From NCBI RefSeq assembly GCF_025447595.1, contig NZ_JAOEJU010000001.1:434001-498000 (forward strand): 64,000 nucleotides of DNA, in the 5' to 3' direction. This stretch comes from Pseudomonas koreensis. GTDB lineage: Bacteria; Pseudomonadota; Gammaproteobacteria; Pseudomonadales; Pseudomonadaceae. The position numbers were made by a program, and so were the translations under genes. Below the pieces are notes generated by a model. The model saw only the letters and a program-made list of their open reading frames with translations. It was not told the DNA's origin and did not search any database. Below, piece after piece: positions 35,363-44,702 of the stretch (the first letter of the stretch is position 1; each line of letters starts with the position of its first letter).

Positions 35363-36286
35363 ATGCCTAAATCAATCGTTGCCGCCCTGCAGATCGGCGC
35401 CTTGCCCGGTGGCAAGGCTGAAACCCTGGAACAGATCCTGAGCTGGGAAACCGCGATCATCGAGTCCGCCGCCGCGCTGGTGGTGATGCCCGAAGCGTTG
35501 CTCGGCGGTTACCCGAAAGGCGAGGGCTTCGGCACGCAACTGGGTTACCGCTTGCCGGAAGGCCGCGAGGCCTACGCCCGTTATTTCGCCAACGCCATCG
35601 ACGTGCCGGGCGCGGAAACCGAAGCGCTGGCCGGTCTGTCGGCGCGCACCGGGGCCAACCTGGTGATCGGCGTGATCGAACGCGCCGGCAGCACCTTGCA
35701 TTGCACCGCGCTGTATTTCGACCCACAGGCAGGTCTGGTAGCCAAGCACCGCAAACTGATGCCGACCGGCACCGAACGGCTGATCTGGGGCAAGGGCGAC
35801 GGTTCGACGCTGCCGGTGCTCGACACTCAGGTCGGCAAGCTCGGCGCGGTGATCTGCTGGGAAAACATGATGCCGCTGATGCGCACGGCGATGTACGCCA
35901 AAGGTATTGAGGTCTGGTGTGCGCCGACTGTGGACGAGCGAGAGATGTGGCAGGTGAGCATGCGCCACATCGCCCATGAAGGGCGCTGCTTTGTGGTCAG
36001 CGCCTGTCAGGTGCAGGCCTCGCCGAATGAGTTGGGTGTGGAGATCGCCAACTGGCCGGGGAATCGACCGCTGATTGCCGGCGGCAGCGTGATCGTCGGG
36101 CCGATGGGCGACGTATTGGCCGGGCCGTTGCGCGGCGAGGCCGGGCTGCTCACCGCCGAAATCGACACCGAAGAACTGGTGCGCGCCCGCTACGACTACG
36201 ACGTGGTCGGCCACTATGCACGGCCGGATGTGTTCGAGTTGAGCGTCGACGAGCGGGCCAAACCGGGTGTGCGTTTTCACACATAA
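35363..36286 (+). CDS. Nitrilase-family C-N hydrolase
   Basis: A 307-residue enzyme with the complete Glu-Lys-Cys triad: Glu44 in [10 protein letters not shown], Lys131 in [11 protein letters not shown] and Cys165 in [10 protein letters not shown]. The CWEN motif is characteristic of true nitrilases (nitrile to carboxylic acid plus ammonia) rather than amidases. The substrate may be aliphatic or aromatic nitriles, including plant cyanogenic or indolic ones; this cannot be read from sequence. The ATG at 35363 has GGAG upstream; a GTG three codons earlier is a possible alternative. Probably regulated by the divergent LysR gene. Confidence 0.9.
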   Translation: MPKSIVAALQIGALPGGKAETLEQILSWETAIIESAAALVVMPEALLGGYPKGEGFGTQLGYRLPEGREAYARYFANAIDVPGAETEALAGLSARTGANLVIGVIERAGSTLHCTALYFDPQAGLVAKHRKLMPTGTERLIWGKGDGSTLPVLDTQVGKLGAVICWENMMPLMRTAMYAKGIEVWCAPTVDEREMWQVSMRHIAHEGRCFVVSACQVQASPNELGVEIANWPGNRPLIAGGSVIVGPMGDVLAGPLRGEAGLLTAEIDTEELVRARYDYDVVGHYARPDVFELSVDERAKPGVRFHT

Positions 36287-36290
36287 CCCT

Positions 36291-36378
36291 GTGGGAGCGA
36301 GCTTGCTCGCGAAGGCGATGTATCAGCCCCCCTTTAAGTCAACTGACACGGCCCTTTCGCGAGCAAGCTCGCTCCCAC
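36291..36378. repeat. REPIN: inverted pair of REP sequences
   Basis: Begins GTGGGAGCGAGCTTGCTCGC and ends with the complementary GCGAGCAAGCTCGCTCCCAC, with ~45 bases between. This is the doublet form of Pseudomonas REP elements, mobilised in trans by RAYT transposases (established knowledge). A second, similar doublet lies at 41598-41684. Confidence 0.88.
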
Positions 36379-36393
36379 AATGGCTTTGGTGGA

Positions 36394-36867
36394 TTACCAG
36401 GTGGCAGCACTGGCCCTGGGCAGGCTCAGCTTGCCAGTATCGACAAACCGCATCGTGCCGAACAACCCGCCGGCCAGTTTGCCGCGCAGCACATAGGGCA
36501 GGTTGTCGAGGGTTTGCGTCTGGCTCAGGCCCAATGTCTGGCGCAGAACCGAGAACGCGGAAATGCTCACCGGCACGCTGACAATGGTTTCGGAAAACCG
36601 TGGAATCGAGCCGGTCTGATCGCTCACACCCGACGCCAGCGAGTGACCGTTGACCTCCAGATCGAGCGCGATGCCGTTGTAGTCGATGGGCGTTTCGTTG
36701 GGGTTCTGCACCCGCAGCTTGATCGCGAAGCGCACTTCCAGATCCTGGCTCGGCAGGGGTTCGAGGCCGACCACGTTGATGTTCACCGGGTCGCGGTTGG
36801 GAAACAGCGCGCAGGCGCTGAGGGAGAGCAGAAACAGGGACAGGATGACGGCTTGGAGACGGCGCAT
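36394..36867 (-). CDS. LEA type 2 (WHy domain) lipoprotein
   Basis: A 157-residue protein with lipobox LSAC (Cys19) and a single LEA_2 domain: EVRFAIKLRVQNPNETPIDYNGIALDLEVNG is the hallmark stretch. Lipid-anchored, likely periplasmic. LEA_2/WHy proteins are linked to dehydration and stress tolerance in plants and bacteria; the bacterial function is poorly known. Monocistronic, between a REPIN and a terminator hairpin. Confidence 0.88.
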   Translation of the reverse strand: MRRLQAVILSLFLLSLSACALFPNRDPVNINVVGLEPLPSQDLEVRFAIKLRVQNPNETPIDYNGIALDLEVNGHSLASGVSDQTGSIPRFSETIVSVPVSISAFSVLRQTLGLSQTQTLDNLPYVLRGKLAGGLFGTMRFVDTGKLSLPRASAATW

Positions 36868-36883
36868 TGATGCTCTCTCATTG

Positions 36884-36920
36884 AAAAAGGGCTGAACCGT
36901 TGCCGGTATCAGCCCTTTTT
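36884..36920. terminator. Bidirectional terminator after the purine permease
   Basis: AAAAAGGGCTGA ... TCAGCCCTTTTT with a 13-base loop, placed between the permease stop (36937, minus) and the start of the LEA2 gene. T-runs exist on both strands. Confidence 0.85.
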
Positions 36921-36936
36921 CATGGAGCGGACAGGA

Positions 36937-38403
36937 TCAACGGTTCAACTGTGCGACAGCGGCCTTGGTTGCGGGTTCAGCTTTGGCCGGCAGGTCGGGG
37001 TTTTCCATGACCTGAAGGATAGAGGCTTCCGGGTCGAAGTCATCTTCTTCCAGTTCGATGAACTCTTCCGGCAGGAAGATATTCAGCACGATGGCACACA
37101 GCGCGCCGACGGTGATCGGCGATTCGAAGATGTTGCGCAGCGCCTGCGGCAGTTCGCGCAGCACTTCCGGCACGGCGGCAATGCCTAGGCCCATGCCCAC
37201 GGAAATCGCCACGATCAGCATGTTGCGCCGATGCAGGCCGGCCTCGGCGAGGATCTTGATCCCGGCCACGGCCACGGTGCCGAACATCACCAACTCTGCG
37301 CCGCCGAGCACTGGTTTCGGCATCAGTTGCAGTACCGCGCCGATCATCGGGAACAGCCCCAGCAGCACCAACAGACCAGCGATGAAAAACGCCACGTAAC
37401 GGCTGGCCACGCCGGTGAGCTGAATCACCCCGTTGTTCTGGGCGAAGGTCACCATCGGCATGCTGTTGAATACAGCGGCCATGGCCGAGTTGAGGCCATC
37501 GGCGAGCAGACCGGACTTGATCCGGCGGATGTACAGCGGGCCTTTCACCGGTTGCCGGGAAATCATCGAGTTGGCGGTCAGGTCACCGGCAGCTTCCAGC
37601 GGCGACACCAGGAAAATCACCGCCACCGGCACGAACGCCACCCAGTCGAAGTTGAAACCGTACTTGAACGGTACCGGCACGCTGACCACCGGCACTTCGG
37701 GCAGGTTGGCGAAGTCCACGGTGCCCATCAGCCACGCGACCACGTAGCCGAGGGTCAGGCCGATGACGATCGCGCCCAGACGCAGGAACGGCACGTCGAC
37801 CCGGTTCAGCACCACGATGGTGCCGAGCACCAGCGCCGCCAGAAATACATGGCTGGCTGCGCCCAGATCCGCCGCACCGAAGCCGCCGGCAATGTCGGTC
37901 ATTGCCACTTTGATCAGCGACAGGCCCATCAGGGTGATGATGGTGCCGGTCACCACCGGGGTGATCAGCATGCGCAATTTGCCGATGAACTGGCTCAACA
38001 CCACTTCGATGAACGCGGCAAAGAAGCACACGCCGAAGATCGTCGACAGGATCTCATCGGTGCCGCCGCCCCGGGCCTTGACCATGAAACCGGCGCTGAG
38101 AATCACGCTGATAAAGGAAAAACTGGTGCCTTGCAGGCACAGCAGCCCCGAACCGACCGGGCCGAAGCGCTTGGCCTGGACGAAAGTGCCGAGGCCGGAA
38201 ACGAACAGCGCCATGCTGATCAGGTACGGAATTTCGCTTTGCAGACCGAGGGCGCCGCCCATGATCAGGGTCGGGGTGATGATGCCGACGAAGCTGGCCA
38301 GCACGTGTTGCAGGGCGGCAAACACCGTTGCGGTGAAGTGCGGACGGTCGTTGAGGCCGTAGATCAGATCGTTGTTGCGCGGGGCTTTTTCAGAGACGGT
38401 CAT
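36937..38403 (-). CDS. NCS2-family nucleobase (xanthine/urate) permease
   Basis: A 488-residue, ~14-segment inner-membrane protein of the nucleobase:cation symporter-2 family. Seen: the family signature FAQNNGVIQLTGVASRYVA with the conserved Q-N-x-G motif, an ALQHVLASFVGIITP start and the TSFSFISVILSAG region. Purine (xanthine, urate) or uracil uptake is expected; the Q-N-N-G motif favours the purine branch. It lies 99 bases downstream of the LysR gene on the same strand, so the two could be co-transcribed. Confidence 0.92.
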   Translation of the reverse strand: MTVSEKAPRNNDLIYGLNDRPHFTATVFAALQHVLASFVGIITPTLIMGGALGLQSEIPYLISMALFVSGLGTFVQAKRFGPVGSGLLCLQGTSFSFISVILSAGFMVKARGGGTDEILSTIFGVCFFAAFIEVVLSQFIGKLRMLITPVVTGTIITLMGLSLIKVAMTDIAGGFGAADLGAASHVFLAALVLGTIVVLNRVDVPFLRLGAIVIGLTLGYVVAWLMGTVDFANLPEVPVVSVPVPFKYGFNFDWVAFVPVAVIFLVSPLEAAGDLTANSMISRQPVKGPLYIRRIKSGLLADGLNSAMAAVFNSMPMVTFAQNNGVIQLTGVASRYVAFFIAGLLVLLGLFPMIGAVLQLMPKPVLGGAELVMFGTVAVAGIKILAEAGLHRRNMLIVAISVGMGLGIAAVPEVLRELPQALRNIFESPITVGALCAIVLNIFLPEEFIELEEDDFDPEASILQVMENPDLPAKAEPATKAAVAQLNR

Positions 38404-38502
38404 GGTGGTGTGCGTGCCGCAATGCGGGGCCGGGTCGGAAAATGGGTGCGCAGGATGCCGTAAGCGAGGGGCGAGGGCAACGCATTAAAACTGCCCAAAA
38501 GG

Positions 38503-39402
38503 TCAGGTTCGACCAAAGGCGCAGAGCAAATCCTGCTCAAAGGCTTTCTGTGCATCTCCCGGCACCTGCGCCCGATGCCGGGCCAGATGGAATGCCACGT
38601 CAAAACTCAACTCCCCTTCGCGAACCGGTCGCAACAGGCCCTTGTCTTGCCATTGGCGGGCGTAATGGTTGGGCAGATATCCGACGTGCTTGCCGGACAG
38701 AATGAAGGCGAGGGTGCCTTCGACCTGTTCCGAGCGCGCCGAGCAGACCTTGCCCTGAAACGGCTCGTCACTGCGCAGGAAGCGATAGGGGTGATCGACC
38801 CGGTCACACGCCTGCAACGCCGCTTCATCGGGGGCATCGTTGGTGAACAGCGGATGGCCGGGCGCGCAATACAGATGCTGGGTTTCGCTGAACAGCTCGC
38901 GGTAGTCGAACGCGCTCTGCACCTGGGAGAAATAACCGATGGCCAAGTCCAGCCGCTGTTGCAGCAGCAGGCGCTCCATTTCGCCGGGCATGGCGCTGAT
39001 CAGCTCGATGCGTACCGATTCGTCCCGCTCGCGAAACCGCCGGATCGCATCCGCCACCCGTTGCAGCACCGATTGATCGACCGCCTCCGACAGACCCAGC
39101 CGCACCTCACCGATCAGGCGCCCGGCGACGCCGTTGGATTGATGGCGGAAGGTTTCGATCGAATCAAACAGGCTGCGAGCGGCAATCAGCAGTTGCTCGC
39201 CTTTGGGAGTGAGGCCGAAACCGCCCTTGCCACGGTTGCACACCCGATAGCCGAGACGCGTCTCAAGCTTGGCCATCTGCTGGCTGATGCTCGACTGGCT
39301 CAGACCCAGCTCACCCTGCGCGGCGCTGAAACCGTTGGATTCGACCACGCCGAGAAAAAGCCGGAGAAGCTGAAGATCGACATCGTGGAGCTGACCGAGC
39401 AT
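38503..39402 (-). CDS. LysR-type transcriptional regulator
   Basis: A 299-residue LTTR. Seen: HTH region DVDLQLLRLFLGVVESNGFSAAQGELGLSQSSISQQMAKLE, and a substrate-binding domain beginning GEVRLGLSEAVDQS. The ATG at 39402 has a GGAG 8 bases upstream; the frame stays open to 39795 but overlaps the divergent binding-protein gene. The divergent polyamine-binding protein starts 100 bases away and the NCS2 permease lies downstream, so it may control either. Inducer unknown. Confidence 0.9.
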   Translation of the reverse strand: MLGQLHDVDLQLLRLFLGVVESNGFSAAQGELGLSQSSISQQMAKLETRLGYRVCNRGKGGFGLTPKGEQLLIAARSLFDSIETFRHQSNGVAGRLIGEVRLGLSEAVDQSVLQRVADAIRRFRERDESVRIELISAMPGEMERLLLQQRLDLAIGYFSQVQSAFDYRELFSETQHLYCAPGHPLFTNDAPDEAALQACDRVDHPYRFLRSDEPFQGKVCSARSEQVEGTLAFILSGKHVGYLPNHYARQWQDKGLLRPVREGELSFDVAFHLARHRAQVPGDAQKAFEQDLLCAFGRT

Positions 39403-39501
39403 CACATTACTCCGGGTTAAAGTCAGGTTAACAAACTTGATATTTTTCGAATGTATCCGACGGCGCATCCTGCCACCACTTCCTTCGGTCAGGTGTTCGT
39501 C

Positions 39502-40593
39502 ATGGCTCCCGTCTTCAAGCTGTGTTTGCCCGCTTTGTTGCTTAGCGTTTCCATCGCCACCCAGGCCGAAGAGAAAACGCTCAATCTCTACAGCTGGGCC
39601 GATTACGTGGCGCCTGAAACCTTGCAGCGCTTCGAAAAGGAAACCGGCATCCACGTGCGCTACGACACGTTCGATACGTCCGAGGTGCTGGAAACCAAAT
39701 TGCTCACCGGCGGCAGCGGTTACGACGTGGTGGTGCCGTCGTCCAGCGTGCTGGCCCGTGGTCTGGCGGCTGGAGCGCTCAAGGAAATCCCCCACGAAGG
39801 GCTCAAGGGCTACGCCAATCTCGATCCGGATCTGCTGGAAAAACTGGCGGCGGTCGACCCCGGCAACCGCTACGGCGTGCCTTACACCTGGGGCACGCTG
39901 GGGCTGGGCATGAACGTCGAGGCAGTCAAACAGCGGCTGCCGGATGTGCCGCTCAACAGTCTTGATCTGCTGTTCAAGCCCGAATACGCCAGCAAGCTCA
40001 AGGATTGCGGAATCGCCATTCTCGATTCACCGCAGGAAGTGATCGGCCTCGCGCTGCACTATCTCGGTAAAGATCCCTACAGCACCGACAAGACCGATCT
40101 GGCCGCCGCTGAAGCCTTGTTGCAGAAGTTGCAGCCCTCGGTGCTGTATGTCGCCACCGGCCGGCAGATCAACGATCTGGCCAACGGCAGCGTCTGCCTG
40201 GCGCTGACCTACAACGGTGACGCGAGCATGGCCGCCGATCAGGCACGCAAGGCCAACAAGCCGTTTGAGGTCGCTTACCGGATTCCCAAGGAAGGCACGC
40301 TGGTGTGGCAGGACAACCTCGCCATCCCGAAAGACGCGCCGCACCCGGAAGCCGCACGCACCTTCATCGAATTCATGTTGCGCCCCGAATCCGTGGCGGC
40401 GCTGACCAACACGCTGTTCTTCGCCACCGCCAACCAGGCCGCCACACCGTTGGTGGATGAGGCGGTGCGCAACGATCCGGACATTTACCCGAAACCCGAC
40501 GTGCGCGAGCGGCTGTACGCCGATCACAGCATGAGCCTCAAGGACATGCGCCAGCGCACACGCTTGTGGACCACTTTCCGTAGCCGCCAATAG
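39502..40593 (+). CDS. Polyamine-type ABC transporter substrate-binding protein
   Basis: A 363-residue periplasmic protein of the PotD/PotF/SpuD family. Seen: a signal peptide (LPALLLSVSIATQA-EE), the start LNLYSWADYVAPETLQRFEKETG, YDVVVPSSSVLARG, VPYTWGTLGLGMN and YRIPKEGTLVWQDNLAIP, all typical of putrescine/spermidine binders. The ligand could be putrescine, spermidine or agmatine. No permease or ATPase gene is adjacent; instead speB follows 26 bases later, so it probably feeds agmatine or a related guanidine compound to that enzyme (inference). The in-frame ATG at 39451 would precede the signal peptide and is less likely. Confidence 0.9.
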   Translation: MAPVFKLCLPALLLSVSIATQAEEKTLNLYSWADYVAPETLQRFEKETGIHVRYDTFDTSEVLETKLLTGGSGYDVVVPSSSVLARGLAAGALKEIPHEGLKGYANLDPDLLEKLAAVDPGNRYGVPYTWGTLGLGMNVEAVKQRLPDVPLNSLDLLFKPEYASKLKDCGIAILDSPQEVIGLALHYLGKDPYSTDKTDLAAAEALLQKLQPSVLYVATGRQINDLANGSVCLALTYNGDASMAADQARKANKPFEVAYRIPKEGTLVWQDNLAIPKDAPHPEAARTFIEFMLRPESVAALTNTLFFATANQAATPLVDEAVRNDPDIYPKPDVRERLYADHSMSLKDMRQRTRLWTTFRSRQ

Positions 40594-40619
40594 CCCTTCA
40601 TAACAACAGGAACACATCG

Positions 40620-41579
40620 ATGGACGTGCCCATGCAAAACGATCAGGCCCTGACCCGTGACAGCCTTTTCGGCACCGCAGCCGAAAGCACCTACGCCGGG
40701 ATCACCAGTTTCATGCGCCGGCGCTACAGCCGCGACCTGCGCGGCGTGGATGTGGCGGTCAGCGGTGTGCCGTTCGACACCGCCACCAGCAACCGTCCGG
40801 GCGCACGTTTCGGGCCGCGCGGGATTCGTGCGGCGTCCACCGGGATTGCCTGGGAACGGCACTGGCCATGGGCGTTTGACCCGTTCGATCATCTGGCGGT
40901 GATCGATTACGGCGATTGCGACTTCGATTACGGCTCGCCGCACACCATCCCGGAAAGTATCGAGGCCCACGCCGAGCACATCCTCAGCTCCGGCAGCGCG
41001 ATGCTCACCTTTGGCGGCGACCACTTCATCAGTTATCCGCTGCTCAAGGCCCATGCGCGCAAGCACGGCACGCTGTCGCTGATCCACTTCGATGCCCACA
41101 GCGACACCTGGCCGGACGAGGGCGGCAAGCGGGTCGATCACGGCACCATGTTCTGGCACGCGGCGCGGGAAGGGCTGGTGGATCCGGCGCGTTCGGTGCA
41201 GATCGGTTTGCGCACCACCAATGATGATCATCAGGGCTTTCAGGTGCTGGACGCGCGGCAGGTTCATCGGCGTGGCTGCGAAGCGATCGTCGAGGCCATT
41301 CGCGCGCGGGTCGGCGACAACCCGGTGTACCTGACATTCGACATCGATTGCCTGGATCCGGCCTTCGCGCCGGGCACCGGCACCCCGGTGTGCGGGGGCC
41401 TAAGCACGGTGCAGGCGCTGGAGATCCTTGGCGGCCTGCGCGGGATCAATCTGGTGGGCATGGACGTGGTGGAAGTGGCGCCGGCCTATGACCATGCAGA
41501 CGTGACGTCGCTGGCGGCGGCAACCCTGGCCATGGAGATGCTTTGCCTGTACGCCGCACGCCACAAAGTTGATAGGTAG
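40620..41579 (+). CDS. speB: Agmatinase
   Basis: A 319-residue ureohydrolase that splits agmatine into putrescine and urea. All manganese-binding motifs are present: TFGGDHFISYP, IHFDAHSDTW and FDIDCLDPAFAPGTGTP. The overall pattern (VSGVPFDTATS, GIAWERHWPW, DHGTMFWHA) is close to E. coli SpeB rather than to guanidinobutyrase GbuA. Cytoplasmic. It forms a two-gene unit with the polyamine-binding protein, divergent from a LysR gene. Other guanidino substrates remain possible. Confidence 0.93.
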   Translation: MDVPMQNDQALTRDSLFGTAAESTYAGITSFMRRRYSRDLRGVDVAVSGVPFDTATSNRPGARFGPRGIRAASTGIAWERHWPWAFDPFDHLAVIDYGDCDFDYGSPHTIPESIEAHAEHILSSGSAMLTFGGDHFISYPLLKAHARKHGTLSLIHFDAHSDTWPDEGGKRVDHGTMFWHAAREGLVDPARSVQIGLRTTNDDHQGFQVLDARQVHRRGCEAIVEAIRARVGDNPVYLTFDIDCLDPAFAPGTGTPVCGGLSTVQALEILGGLRGINLVGMDVVEVAPAYDHADVTSLAAATLAMEMLCLYAARHKVDR

Positions 41580-41597
41580 CCAGCCACAACATAACCC

Positions 41598-41684
41598 GTG
41601 GGAGCGAGTCTGCTCGCAAGGCGTCCGTTCAGCCGACATCATCGTTGCCTGTCACACCGCTTTCGCGAGCAGGCTCGCTCCCAC
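41598..41684. repeat. REPIN: second inverted REP pair
   Basis: Begins GTGGGAGCGAGTCTGCTCGC and ends GCGAGCAGGCTCGCTCCCAC. Same family as 36291-36378 but with CTGCTCG/CGAGCAG rather than TTGCTCG in the core. It lies 19 bases after speB. Confidence 0.88.
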
Positions 41685-41754
41685 ATTGCTCCTGTCATGT
41701 TCTGACACCAGGCTCTGCTAAGCTCCGGCAAATTTTTGCCCGGAGCCGCACACC

Positions 41755-42471
41755 GTGTCGCGAACCACTCGACTGTTGACCCTGCTGCAAGTGCTGCGCG
41801 GCAAGAAACGCCCGGTGACCGCCGCGACGCTGGCGTCCGAGCTGGAAATCTCCGAGCGCACGCTCTATCGCGATATCGCCGAACTGACCGCACTCGGGGC
41901 GCCAATCCATGGTGAGGCGGGTATCGGTTATGTGCTGCGCAGTGGTCTGTTTCTGCCACCGCTGATGCTCAACGCTGATGAGACCGAAGCCATCGTGCTG
42001 GGCCTGCGTTATGTCGATCAGCGCGGTGACGAGGTCCTGAGCAAAGCCGCCGCCGACGCGTTGGCGAAAATCGCGGCAGTGCTGGACCCGCAGGCCCAGG
42101 AAGCGCTGCGCAATCCGACCGTCATGCCCGGGCCGCCGGGTTACGGCTTTCCGCAAAACGCGGTGCCATTGAACGTTTTCCGTCACGCGATCCGCGATCA
42201 GGCCAAGCTGCACATCGATTACGCCGATGCGCAGCAGGTGCAAAGCCAGCGCTTGATCTGGCCGCTGGCGCTGGGCTTTCTCAATGAGGTGCGGATCATT
42301 GTGGCGTGGTGTGAGTTGCGCGGCGCCTATCGCACCTTTCGCACCGACCGGATTGCCGCCGCCAGCCTGCAGGGCGAGCGCTATCCGGGGCGGCGCAGCG
42401 ACCTGTTGCGCACCTGGCAGCGGCAGATGCAACTGGACGAAAACGGACGTTTCACTCCTGACAGGAACTGA
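41755..42471 (+). CDS. YafY-type HTH/WYL-domain transcriptional regulator
   Basis: A 238-residue protein: N-terminal DeoR-like winged HTH (MSRTTRLLTLLQVLRGKKRPVTAATLA, ELEISERTLYRDIAELTALG, IGYVLRSG), then a WYL-type domain with IWPLALGFLNEVRIIVAWCELRGAYRTFRTDRI. WYL domains bind nucleotides or small ligands and control stress, DNA-damage or phage-defence genes. The start is GTG with GGAG upstream (CCGGAGCCGC). It is followed 51 bases later by a SnoaL-like gene, which it may control. Confidence 0.9.
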   Translation: MSRTTRLLTLLQVLRGKKRPVTAATLASELEISERTLYRDIAELTALGAPIHGEAGIGYVLRSGLFLPPLMLNADETEAIVLGLRYVDQRGDEVLSKAAADALAKIAAVLDPQAQEALRNPTVMPGPPGYGFPQNAVPLNVFRHAIRDQAKLHIDYADAQQVQSQRLIWPLALGFLNEVRIIVAWCELRGAYRTFRTDRIAAASLQGERYPGRRSDLLRTWQRQMQLDENGRFTPDRN

Positions 42472-42522
42472 CGCAGGGCTGTTCTAGGATGGCGACAGAA
42501 CCCGAAAAAAGGAGCTGTAATC

Positions 42523-42864
42523 ATGTTCCATCCCACCTCGATACTCGCCCCGGCCATCGTTGAGTACATCAACGCCGCCAATGCTCGCGATACGTCCCGG
42601 GTCGGCAGTTTTTTTGCCGAGGATGCCCATGTGTTCGACGAAGGTCATCATCAGGTCGGCCCGCAGGCCATCGCCAACTGGATGCAAGACACCGCCCAGC
42701 GCTATCAGCCACGGGTCGAAGTGCTCGGCGTCCAGCAGCGCACCGGCAAAGTGCTGGTGCAAGGGCTGATCTCCGGAACGTTTCCCGGCAGCCCGCTGGA
42801 GCTGCGCTACACGTTCCGGCTCAACGAACAGGGCAAAATCGCTCGACTGGATATTTCCCTGTAG
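42523..42864 (+). CDS. SnoaL-like (NTF2-fold) protein
   Basis: A 113-residue single-domain protein of the SnoaL/NTF2 fold: AIVEYINAANARDTSRVGSFFAEDAHVFDEG, then IANWMQDT and a beta-sheet core ending RYTFRLNEQGKIARLDISL. Members are small hydrolases/isomerases or ligand carriers; the activity here is unknown. AGGAG lies 8 bases before the ATG. It sits directly after the WYL regulator. Confidence 0.88.
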   Translation: MFHPTSILAPAIVEYINAANARDTSRVGSFFAEDAHVFDEGHHQVGPQAIANWMQDTAQRYQPRVEVLGVQQRTGKVLVQGLISGTFPGSPLELRYTFRLNEQGKIARLDISL

Positions 42865-42886
42865 CCATCGTGGCATACTGCCGCGC

Positions 42887-44005
42887 ATGACTTTCGACTC
42901 CCCCCTGAGCGCCTGGCAATACGCCGTCGACCACAAGGGCTTCATCCAGGATGAAGCCCAGGAACACGCGGTCTGGGCCTTGCAAAAATGCCATGAAGCC
43001 CTGCACGCCGGTGCCCGTTCGGTCACTGGCGTTTACCTGTGGGGCCCGGTCGGACGCGGCAAGACCTGGCTGATGGACCAGTTTCATCAAAGTCTGCGGG
43101 TGCCGGCGCGGCGACAACACTTTCATCACTTCATGGGCTGGGTACACCAGCGCTCCTTTCAGTTGACCGGGATCGCCGATCCATTACGAGCGTTGGCCCG
43201 TGAACTGGCGGCCGAGGTGCGGGTGCTGTGTTTCGACGAGTTGTTCGTTAATGACATCGGTGACGCGATCATTCTCGGGCGGCTGTTTCAGGTGATGTTC
43301 GATGAAGGCGTGGTGGTGGTCTGCACCTCCAACCTGCCGCCGGATCAGCTGTATGCCGACGGCTTCAATCGCGATCGCTTCCTGCCGGCAATCACCGCGA
43401 TCAAACAGCACATGCAAGTGGTCGCGGTGAATGGTGCGGAAGATCACCGTTTGCATCCCGGCGCCATCGAGCAACGCTATTGGGTTGCATCTCCGGGGCA
43501 GGGGAGCGCGCTGAGCCAGGTGTTCGACGCATTGGCTGCCGGGCAAACCGTCAGTGCCGAACCGGTGCCGGTCGGTTACCGCGCCCTCAATGTGGTGCAG
43601 GCCAGCGATTCGGTGCTGTGGTGCCGTTACGCCGACCTGTGCGAGCAACCGTTCGCTGCCATGGATTTCATCGCGCTGTGCGACACCTATCGGGCTATCC
43701 TGTTGAGCGAGGTGCCGAACCTCAGCGCGAAAAAACGCGAAGGGCGGATCGCCCGTGGCACCGAGGATGGCGCGGAGCGGGTGGTGGCCGGCGATCGCGA
43801 ATTACCGCAACTGTCGGTGCACGACGACGGTGTGCGCCGCTTTATCGCGCTGGTCGACGAGTGCTACGACCGCAAGGTGCCGCTGTACATCGAGGCCGAA
43901 GTGCCGATGGACGCGCTGTACACCGAGGGCTACCTGGAATTCCCGTTCCGCCGGACCCTCAGCCGCTTGCAGGAGATGCAGCTGCAACGCTTCGCCGAAA
44001 CCTGA
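42887..44005 (+). CDS. ZapE/AFG1-family ATPase
   Basis: A 372-residue P-loop ATPase of the AFG1/ZapE family. Seen: the Walker A GPVGRGKT at 53-60, Walker B VLCFDEL near 114-119, then VCTSNLPPDQLY and RFLPAITAIKQHMQVV, typical of ZapE, which acts with FtsZ at the division site. Length fits (E. coli ZapE 375). It starts 22 bases after the SnoaL-like gene and precedes DinB. Pseudomonas often has a second zapE elsewhere, so this may be a paralogue with a different task (inference). Confidence 0.9.
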   Translation: MTFDSPLSAWQYAVDHKGFIQDEAQEHAVWALQKCHEALHAGARSVTGVYLWGPVGRGKTWLMDQFHQSLRVPARRQHFHHFMGWVHQRSFQLTGIADPLRALARELAAEVRVLCFDELFVNDIGDAIILGRLFQVMFDEGVVVVCTSNLPPDQLYADGFNRDRFLPAITAIKQHMQVVAVNGAEDHRLHPGAIEQRYWVASPGQGSALSQVFDALAAGQTVSAEPVPVGYRALNVVQASDSVLWCRYADLCEQPFAAMDFIALCDTYRAILLSEVPNLSAKKREGRIARGTEDGAERVVAGDRELPQLSVHDDGVRRFIALVDECYDRKVPLYIEAEVPMDALYTEGYLEFPFRRTLSRLQEMQLQRFAET

Positions 44006-44022
44006 AACACGGAGGGCGCGAC

Positions 44023-44604
44023 ATGACTCAGCCACTGTCCCACCATTTGCTGACCATGGCCTACCAGAACGCCTGGACCAACCATCGACTGGCCAAGGCC
44101 TGGAGCCAGCTCGATGACGCGCAGCTGGCCGCGCCACGGGTCAGTTTCTTCCCGAGCATTCGCCTGACCCTCAATCACATCCTCACCTGCGACTGGTTCT
44201 ACGTCGACGCGCTGGAACGCGAGTTGCGCGGTGACGAACCGCATCCCGATTGCTACGTGTTTTTCAACGCTGACGAGCCCTTCACCGAAGCGCATGCCTT
44301 GCGCCGTGAGCAGGCACATGTCGACCGCCGCTTGATCGCCTATTGCGAGCAATTGCGCGATGCCGAACTGGGGCGCATCGTCACCATCGCCCGCGACACG
44401 CCGCAGCACGACAGCCGTCTGCGGATGATTTCGCACCTCTTTGAACACCAGATCCACCACCGTGGCCAGGTCCACGCGATGCTCAGCGGTACCTCAGTGA
44501 AACCGCCGCAACTGGACGAGTTTTTCTGTGCCGGCGAGTCCGGGTTGCGAGCCGAGGATTTCGCCGAACTGGGCTGGACCGAAGAGCTCATATGGGGTCA
44601 CTGA
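44023..44604 (+). CDS. DinB family protein
   Basis: A 193-residue four-helix-bundle protein. Seen: LLTMAYQNAWTNHRL near the N-terminus, SIRLTLNHILTCDWFYVDALE and the C-terminal HLFEHQIHHRGQVHAMLSG, where the three His residues (one in helix 2, two in HQIHHR) form the DinB metal site. DinB/YfiT proteins are metal-dependent thiol or mycothiol-type transferases; the specific substrate is not known. A GGAGGG site precedes the ATG. It is 17 bases after zapE, probably co-transcribed. Confidence 0.9.
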   Translation: MTQPLSHHLLTMAYQNAWTNHRLAKAWSQLDDAQLAAPRVSFFPSIRLTLNHILTCDWFYVDALERELRGDEPHPDCYVFFNADEPFTEAHALRREQAHVDRRLIAYCEQLRDAELGRIVTIARDTPQHDSRLRMISHLFEHQIHHRGQVHAMLSGTSVKPPQLDEFFCAGESGLRAEDFAELGWTEELIWGH

Positions 44605-44702
44605 AAGCGCCGGGTTGTCGCCGGGACCTGCCTCGCGCTAAGGTCGTCGAGCCTATCAGTGCGTATCAAACGCGCCGGGGCCCCGTGCGATCGAGGAAGG
44701 AA

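Noticed and set aside
37231..38463. A 410-residue plus-strand frame opposite the NCS2 permease
   Set aside because: Shadow frame, very rich in His/Gln/Arg, no ribosome site or domain.
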